From positions 1,364,001-1,428,000 of the forward strand of contig NZ_CP031240.1 in the NCBI RefSeq assembly GCF_003351405.1: 64,000 nucleotides of DNA, in the 5' to 3' direction. This stretch comes from Haemophilus haemolyticus (GTDB taxonomy: Bacteria; Pseudomonadota; Gammaproteobacteria; Enterobacterales; Pasteurellaceae). Below the pieces are notes generated by a model that saw only the letters and a list, made by a program, of their open reading frames with translations, was not told the DNA's origin and ran no database searches. Every line of letters starts with the position of its first letter. Within the stretch, counting starts at the first letter, position 1. The position numbers and the translations under genes were made by a program. Of the stretch, positions 58,786 through 64,000 are shown one piece after another.

Positions 58786-60512
58786 TAGTTTGCGACCGGC
58801 ACAACTGCACCATCTTGATATTGATACCAAGTCATATCGCGTTCAACATTACAATTTGTACCCGCACTTAAAATACCAGTTAAACCACTTAAGCGATATC
58901 CTGGTACTTGGCGTAATTCATTAAATTGATTGATGAGTAACCAAGCATCCGCGCCCATTGCGTATAAACGCATTAATTGATATTCACCGCCAGTTGTTTT
59001 GGCGAGTTTTTGATATTGTGGTGAATTGGTTTCTTTAAAAAATGGAATATCACTAAATTGAACGCCATTCATTTGAGCGACAAACTCAGGATTGCTGCTT
59101 GCTGCATTGGAGCTTGAGCGTGAGCTTGCATAAATACGTAAATTTGGTGCGCTATTCGTTAAATATCCTTTCATTTCAACCAATTCATCTGGATTGGCGA
59201 CCACGTAAAGTGCGGTTGAATTTGAACCATTTTCTTGAAGGAAATAAGTGACATCCGCTGGTAAATTATAGTAACGAATATTCGCATCTGTGCCCGCTAA
59301 TTGTTGCCAACGCACATTAAAGGCATTGCCTACGCGTTGTCCTAAATCATTTTGCGGCATGGCGACGAGTGGACTACGAATTCCATCATTCCACATTTTA
59401 TTGGCTGCTGACTCTGCTTCATCTTCTGGTGAAAGTCCATAATAGCAAAGTTGACCAATTGCACGAGAATTTGGTGTTGCATTTAATGCAAGCACATCCA
59501 TACCTTGAATTTGTGCAGGATCCGCTAAAATCACATCAAGATTTTGTTTTAGTAATGGACCAACTAATGTTTTAATCCCCGCTTGTTTTGCTTGTGCAAT
59601 GATATCTTGTACAGAATTCATTGAGGTATCAAATACTTGCACTGGAATTGTTGAGTTACCTTTCGCATCATTGAAACCCGATTGAATGGTTGTACCAAGA
59701 ATTTGTCCGTCACCACTTAATGGCAAGAGTAAACCAATTTGTGACACATTCGTTTGTTGGAAATTAAGCAATGTAAGCAATTCTTTTGGGAATAACGTTG
59801 CGGCAGCATGATTTGGGTAAGCATTTTTCCAACTTTGCAATGCTTGGCTTAATTGAACTGGTTGACGAATATAATCATTGTAGGTTTTGATTAAGTTTAA
59901 CCAACCGCCTAAAGCCGCGCTGCCTTCATCTGAAGCATTATTGATTACACCAGTATTTGCTGAACGTAACAATGTCCAAGTTTTATCAACATTATCTTGG
60001 CGACGTTGTACATCCGTTAAATTCTCATCAATTTTTACCCGAGCTTTTACGGCTTCAATGATGTCTTTTCGGTTTTCAGCAACAATAGCTAAGGTTTCGT
60101 AATAACGAGATTTTTGTGACGGGCTTAATTTATTTAAATCCAATGCACGTAATTGATTTTGCGCGACTTCATTAGCATTTTTTGCAGCAGAAATTCTCGC
60201 TTCAATTAATGCACGATCTAATTTTTGCGCATCATTTAATTCACCTAATTCACTTAATAAAGCTTCTGATTGTTCAACTTTATTTTCACTGATTAACACG
60301 CGAGCTGCGAGCAATTTATAGGTTTGTTGATCTTCAAGTTCTTGTGCTTGTCCTAATTTATTCATATAAAATTCAGAACTTGCATTCGCATCTTGTTGTA
60401 AAGTTTGCGTAAAACTGCTGCCAAGTAGATTTGAACAGCCAGCTAAGGCCATTGACAATAAAATTGGCATTAAACGTTTTTTAAAACGTCCGCCTTGTAA
60501 TAGAATAGACAT
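58785..60512 (-). CDS. lpoA: Outer-membrane lipoprotein LpoA, activator of PBP1A
   Basis: Reaches from the outer membrane through the peptidoglycan to stimulate PBP1A. The 575-residue product has a lipoprotein signal ending A-L-A-G-C (Cys about 26), an N-terminal TPR-like helical domain (to about residue 250) and a C-terminal periplasmic-binding-protein-like domain starting [21 protein letters not shown] 60512 has GGAG six bases upstream; the frame extends eight codons further. It heads lpoA-yraN-diaA-dolP and is divergent from rsmI, the same layout as E. coli. Confidence 0.95.
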   Translation of the reverse strand: MSILLQGGRFKKRLMPILLSMALAGCSNLLGSSFTQTLQQDANASSEFYMNKLGQAQELEDQQTYKLLAARVLISENKVEQSEALLSELGELNDAQKLDRALIEARISAAKNANEVAQNQLRALDLNKLSPSQKSRYYETLAIVAENRKDIIEAVKARVKIDENLTDVQRRQDNVDKTWTLLRSANTGVINNASDEGSAALGGWLNLIKTYNDYIRQPVQLSQALQSWKNAYPNHAAATLFPKELLTLLNFQQTNVSQIGLLLPLSGDGQILGTTIQSGFNDAKGNSTIPVQVFDTSMNSVQDIIAQAKQAGIKTLVGPLLKQNLDVILADPAQIQGMDVLALNATPNSRAIGQLCYYGLSPEDEAESAANKMWNDGIRSPLVAMPQNDLGQRVGNAFNVRWQQLAGTDANIRYYNLPADVTYFLQENGSNSTALYVVANPDELVEMKGYLTNSAPNLRIYASSRSSSNAASSNPEFVAQMNGVQFSDIPFFKETNSPQYQKLAKTTGGEYQLMRLYAMGADAWLLINQFNELRQVPGYRLSGLTGILSAGTNCNVERDMTWYQYQDGAVVPVAN

Positions 60513-60583
60513 TCTTGCTCCATCATGAACAGACAATAGTTGTGGCAGATCTTACTTATCTCATAACTTAAAAGCAAACAAAA

Positions 60584-61435
60584 ATGACTGATTTAACCGG
60601 AATTTTATATATTGTTGCCACACCGATTGGCAATTTACAGGATATTACCCAGCGCGCTTTAGATACTTTTGCGCAAGTGGATTTAATTGCCGCAGAAGAT
60701 ACCCGTCATAGTGGTCTTCTATTAAGTCATTACGGCATTAAAAAGCCATTTTTTGCTTTGCATGATCACAATGAACAAGAAAAAGCCCATATTTTGGTGG
60801 ACAAACTCAAGAAAGGTAGCAATATTGCTTTAATTTCTGATGCGGGGACGCCATTAATTAGTGATCCTGGTTTTCATTTAGTACGCCAATGCCGTGAGGC
60901 TGGTATTCGTGTTGTTCCTTTGCCTGGGGCATGTGCGGCAATTACCGCACTTTGCGCATCAGGGATTGCTTCTGATAGATTTTGTTTTGAAGGTTTTTTA
61001 CCAGCGAAAAGTAAAGCCCGCAAAGATAAATTAGAAAATATCGCAGAAGAAGACCGTACTTTAATTTTTTATGAATCCACTCACCGTATTTTAGATACGC
61101 TAGAAGATATGCAATCGGTGTTAGGGGAAGAACGATATATTGTGTTAGCCCGTGAAATTACTAAAACTTGGGAAACGATTATGGGTAATACGATTAAAAA
61201 TTTACGCGAATGGCTTTTAGAAGATCCTAATCGTACAAAAGGCGAGATGGTTTTGATTGTGGAAGGCAAACCAAAGTCTGACAATAACGATGAAATTTCT
61301 CCACAAGCGGTGAAGGCACTTGAATTAATTGCAGAAGAATTACCGCTAAAAAAAGCAGCTGCTATTGTTGCTGAGTTGTATGGTTATAAGAAGAATGCTT
61401 TGTATCAATTTGGATTAGCGCATTTGGAAAAATAA
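60584..61435 (+). CDS. rsmI: 16S rRNA (cytidine1402-2'-O)-methyltransferase RsmI
   Basis: SAM-dependent enzyme that 2'-O-methylates C1402 in the ribosomal decoding centre. The 283-residue product has the tetrapyrrole-methylase-like fold with [15 protein letters not shown] near residues 7-21, AAEDTRHSG, the SAM loop [14 protein letters not shown] near residues 82-95 and the C-terminal helical domain. Length matches E. coli YraL (286). Divergent from lpoA with about 71 bp between starts. Confidence 0.95.
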   Translation: MTDLTGILYIVATPIGNLQDITQRALDTFAQVDLIAAEDTRHSGLLLSHYGIKKPFFALHDHNEQEKAHILVDKLKKGSNIALISDAGTPLISDPGFHLVRQCREAGIRVVPLPGACAAITALCASGIASDRFCFEGFLPAKSKARKDKLENIAEEDRTLIFYESTHRILDTLEDMQSVLGEERYIVLAREITKTWETIMGNTIKNLREWLLEDPNRTKGEMVLIVEGKPKSDNNDEISPQAVKALELIAEELPLKKAAAIVAELYGYKKNALYQFGLAHLEK

Positions 61436-61537
61436 CCTCAAAATTAACCGCACTTTATTCATCCGATTTTAATCAGTGCTGTTGCACCAAACGGACACAA
61501 GCTCTTACAAGATATTTACTTTTAGACTGGAAAAAAT

Positions 61538-62986
61538 ATGTTAAACCAAGTTTCAAATACATTACTGACACCAAGTAATCTTTCAACTAAAGCATTGCTC
61601 AATATTTTCGATATGATGTCGCATCGCAATATTGATTATGCTGATCTGTATTTTCAACTTAGCCAAGATGAAAGTTGGGTATTGGAAGATGGCATTATAA
61701 AAGAAGGCGGTTTTCATATTGATCGTGGTGTTGGCGTGCGGGCAGTTTCTGGTGAGAAAACAGGCTTTGCTTATGCCGATCAAATTAATCTTGCTTCTTT
61801 GCAGCAATGTGCAGAGGCGGTAAAGGGAATTGCGCAAGTCAAACAGGGGAATTTGATTTCCCCATCCGCTTTTAATGTTGTAAATCCTATTGCTCGTTAT
61901 GCAGCGATTAATCCTTTGGAAAGTTTGACTAAAGAGAAAAAAATTGAGCTATTACATTTAGTTGATCGTACAGCACGCGCGGAAGACCATCGCGTAACCC
62001 GTGTATCAGCAAGTCTTAGTTCCGTTTATGAAGAAGTATTAGTCATGGCGACGGATGGTACGCTAGCGGCAGATATTCGTCCTTTAGTTCGCTTATCTAT
62101 TTCTGTGTTAGTAGAAGAAAATGGAAAACGTGAACGAGGAAGTTGTGGTTCTGGTGGGCGTTTCGGTTTAGATTGGTTCTTTGAAGTGATTGATGGCGAT
62201 ATTAGAGCAGTACTTTTTGCTAAAGAAGCGGTTCGTCAAGCCTTAGTAAACCTTAGTGCAGTTGCAGCACCAGCAGGATTAATGCCAGTGGTATTAGGCG
62301 CAGGTTGGCCAGGCGTGTTGTTACACGAGGCGGTAGGGCATGGTTTAGAAGGGGATTTTAACCGTAAAGAAAGTTCACTTTTTACAGGCAAGATTGGTGA
62401 GCAAGTGACTTCACCGTTATGTACGATCGTGGATGATGGTACGATTGAAAATCGTCGAGGTTCATTAACTATTGATGATGAAGGTGTGCCAAGCCAGTGC
62501 AATGTACTCATCAAAGAAGGGATTTTGCAAGGTTACATGCAAGATAAAATGAATGCCCGTTTGATGGGTGTGGCTCCAACGGGAAATGGACGACGTGAGT
62601 CTTATGCCCATTTACCAATGCCTAGAATGACTAACACCTATATGCTTGCAGGACAAAGTCAGTTTGATGATTTGATTGCTTCTGTAGAACAGGGCATTTA
62701 TGCACCGCACTTTGGTGGTGGTCAAGTGGATATTACGTCTGGTAAATTTGTATTTTCCACTTCAGAAGCTTATTTAATTGAAAAAGGAAAAATCACCAAA
62801 CCAGTGAAGGGCGCAACTTTAATTGGCAGCGGCATTGAAGTGATGCAAAAGATTTCTATGGTTGCAGATAAATCAGAACTTGATTTAGGTATCGGAGTTT
62901 GTGGTAAAGAGGGGCAAAGTGTGCCAGTCGGTGTTGGACAGCCCGCACTAAAAATTGATGAAATTACCGTGGGTGGTACAAATTAA
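61538..62986 (+). CDS. tldD: Metalloprotease TldD
   Basis: Zinc protease that works with PmbA (TldE) on microcin precursors and the CcdA antitoxin in E. coli; its native role here is unknown. The 482-residue product has the motif [13 protein letters not shown] near residues 263-275 (HExxxH zinc site) and conserved [11 protein letters not shown], ending in I-G-G-T-N. Length equals E. coli TldD (481). PmbA is not in the window. The start has GGAAAAAA upstream, a weak SD. It follows rsmI by 102 bp with an uptake signal between. Confidence 0.95.
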   Translation: MLNQVSNTLLTPSNLSTKALLNIFDMMSHRNIDYADLYFQLSQDESWVLEDGIIKEGGFHIDRGVGVRAVSGEKTGFAYADQINLASLQQCAEAVKGIAQVKQGNLISPSAFNVVNPIARYAAINPLESLTKEKKIELLHLVDRTARAEDHRVTRVSASLSSVYEEVLVMATDGTLAADIRPLVRLSISVLVEENGKRERGSCGSGGRFGLDWFFEVIDGDIRAVLFAKEAVRQALVNLSAVAAPAGLMPVVLGAGWPGVLLHEAVGHGLEGDFNRKESSLFTGKIGEQVTSPLCTIVDDGTIENRRGSLTIDDEGVPSQCNVLIKEGILQGYMQDKMNARLMGVAPTGNGRRESYAHLPMPRMTNTYMLAGQSQFDDLIASVEQGIYAPHFGGGQVDITSGKFVFSTSEAYLIEKGKITKPVKGATLIGSGIEVMQKISMVADKSELDLGIGVCGKEGQSVPVGVGQPALKIDEITVGGTN

Positions 62987-63009
62987 ACCAAAATTGCGCA
63001 AAAGATCAC

Positions 63010-63036
63010 AAAAATCCCATTAAAATTGGATTTTTA
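63010..63036 (+). terminator. Probable tldD terminator
   Basis: AAAAATCC and GGATTTTT with an AT-rich 10-base loop, 20 bp after the tldD stop. Confidence 0.5.
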
Positions 63037-63108
63037 CTGGCAATTTAATTCAAATTTTGATAGTCTCGGGCAGAATTATATTTTTATATCTTTTAATTAT
63101 TTTAAATT

Positions 63109-63660
63109 ATGTTGAAAAGAATTTTAGTTATTATCGGTTTAGCGACCCTCGCAACCGCCTGTTCTAATGGGCCTCGAACGGCAAATCACCAAGTTATTTC
63201 AGAAAGTGATGATGCTCAATTAACCGGTTTGATTAGTAATTTAGAAAAAGGTAATCGTTCAGGGATTTTCCACAAAGTGAGAACAAACCGTTCATCAGCT
63301 TTAATGGGGGATAAGGCTTTAGCTGGTGTGTATAATGAATGGGTGGGAACCGCTTATCGTATGGGCGGTACAACCAAACGTGGTATTGATTGTTCTGCAT
63401 TTATGCAAACAACTTTTTCTGAAGCATTTGGCATTGAGTTGCCTCGTTCGACAGCTGAACAACGTTATTTAGGTAAACAAATTAGTAAATCAGAGTTGAA
63501 AAAAGGCGATTTAGTTTTCTTCCGTAAAAATAACCATGTCGGTGTTTATATTGGTAATAACCAATTTATGCATGCAAGTACAGGGCAAGGTGTGACGATA
63601 AGTTCCCTTGATGAAGAATACTGGGCTAGAACTTACACTCAATCGCGTCGTATCATGTAA
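63109..63660 (+). CDS. NlpC/P60-family lipoprotein, probable murein DD-endopeptidase (NlpC/MepS type)
   Basis: A 183-residue protein with a lipoprotein signal (LATAC, Cys18) and an NlpC/P60 domain in its C-terminal half: catalytic Cys95 in GIDCSAFMQ, His143 in NNHVGVYIG and His155 in FMHAST. It most resembles enteric MepS (Spr) and NlpC. Those cut D-Ala-mDAP cross-links, and MepS is degraded by Prc, encoded at 43322 here. Which of the two it corresponds to cannot be settled by eye, so no symbol is given. It stands alone between terminators. Confidence 0.9.
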   Translation: MLKRILVIIGLATLATACSNGPRTANHQVISESDDAQLTGLISNLEKGNRSGIFHKVRTNRSSALMGDKALAGVYNEWVGTAYRMGGTTKRGIDCSAFMQTTFSEAFGIELPRSTAEQRYLGKQISKSELKKGDLVFFRKNNHVGVYIGNNQFMHASTGQGVTISSLDEEYWARTYTQSRRIM

Positions 63661-63668
63661 TGAAAAGA

Positions 63669-63695
63669 AAACCGAACATTAAGTTCGGTTTTTTT
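63669..63695 (+). terminator. Terminator of the NlpC/P60 lipoprotein gene
   Basis: AAACCGAAC and GTTCGGTTT with loop ATTAA, followed by TTTTT. Confidence 0.85.
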
Positions 63696-63710
63696 GATCA
63701 GCTTATTGAT

Positions 63711-63745
63711 AAAAATCTCCTCTTTGTAATCGAGGAGATTTTTAT
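63711..63745. terminator. fbp terminator (bidirectional)
   Basis: AAAAATCTCCTC (63711-63722) and GAGGAGATTTTT (63732-63743) form a perfect 12-bp stem with U-runs on both strands, directly after the fbp stop. Confidence 0.85.
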
Positions 63746-64000
63746 TATTCTTCTTTAAATTCTTCCATCATTTCTTGCGCTTTTTTCACCATATCTTGTG
63801 AACCAACAAATAGTGGAACACGCTCATGAAGTGCGGTTGGTTCGATATCTAAAATTCGACGATAACCATCCGTTGCGATACCATCAGCTTGCTCCGCTAA
63901 AAATGCAATTGGATTGCCTTCATATAATAAACGGAGTTTTCCATTTGGATAGTTGGTTGCACTTGGGTAAATATAAATGCCGCCTTTTAATAAGTTGCGG
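63745..64000 (-). CDS. fbp: Fructose-1,6-bisphosphatase class I, C-terminal end (partial)
   Basis: The last 84 codons are present; the 5' part lies beyond the window. The visible protein reads [20 protein letters not shown], then [18 protein letters not shown] near the middle, and ends EEFKEE. These are the substrate-binding loop and C-terminal barrel pieces of class I FBPase of gluconeogenesis. An uptake signal lies inside (63829-63837). Confidence 0.93.
   Translation of the reverse strand, partial: RNLLKGGIYIYPSATNYPNGKLRLLYEGNPIAFLAEQADGIATDGYRRILDIEPTALHERVPLFVGSQDMVKKAQEMMEEFKEE

Overview
The window is a chromosomal segment from a Haemophilus of the H. influenzae / H. haemolyticus group. 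I counted about 58 perfect copies of the Hin-type DNA uptake signal AAGTGCGGT (or ACCGCACTT). The sequence is AT-rich, the proteins match the Pasteurellaceae members of their families, and one gene carries a tetranucleotide contingency repeat of the kind this group uses for phase variation. I place it at genus or species-group level only; strain identity cannot be settled by eye.

Layout: 1-1.2 kb, end of an AzlC/AzlD exporter and a small membrane protein, separated by about 470 bp of unannotated, strongly structured DNA. 1.2-15.2 kb, housekeeping genes: prfC, fabI, rnb, argG, purC, the erpA-yacL-mrcB operon, map and glnD. 15.2-18.97 kb, the accessory part: a trimeric autotransporter adhesin with a class II-type CRP promoter, 14 TGCC units inside its signal-peptide region (the present number puts the gene out of frame) and ten perfect 33-residue collagen-like repeats. 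19-25 kb: wecA, two tRNA-Gly genes, orn, rsgA and the ptsH-ptsI-crr operon. 25-34 kb: manA, qmcA-ybbJ, modE divergent from modABC, and a BCCT transporter. 34-49 kb is an envelope block: pepA/lptF-lptG, a patatin-like protein, letA-letB, proQ-prc, and ldtD-mepK-(tatD-like)-gloC. 49-57 kb: sucA-sucB and nrdA-nrdB. 57-64 kb: lpoA-yraN-diaA-dolP divergent from rsmI, then tldD, an NlpC/P60 lipoprotein and the end of fbp.

Several operators can be read directly: two ARG boxes 3 bp apart at argG, a PurR box at purC, a NrdR box pair at 31 bp centre spacing at nrdA, a probable ModE operator between modE and modA, and CRP sites at the adhesin and at sucA. Many terminators are built from inverted uptake-signal pairs.

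The most notable system is the adhesin locus. It combines cAMP-CRP promoter control, ON/OFF switching by repeat slippage and a repeat stalk whose length can change by recombination. The other candidate novelty is the unassigned structured element at about 590-806.
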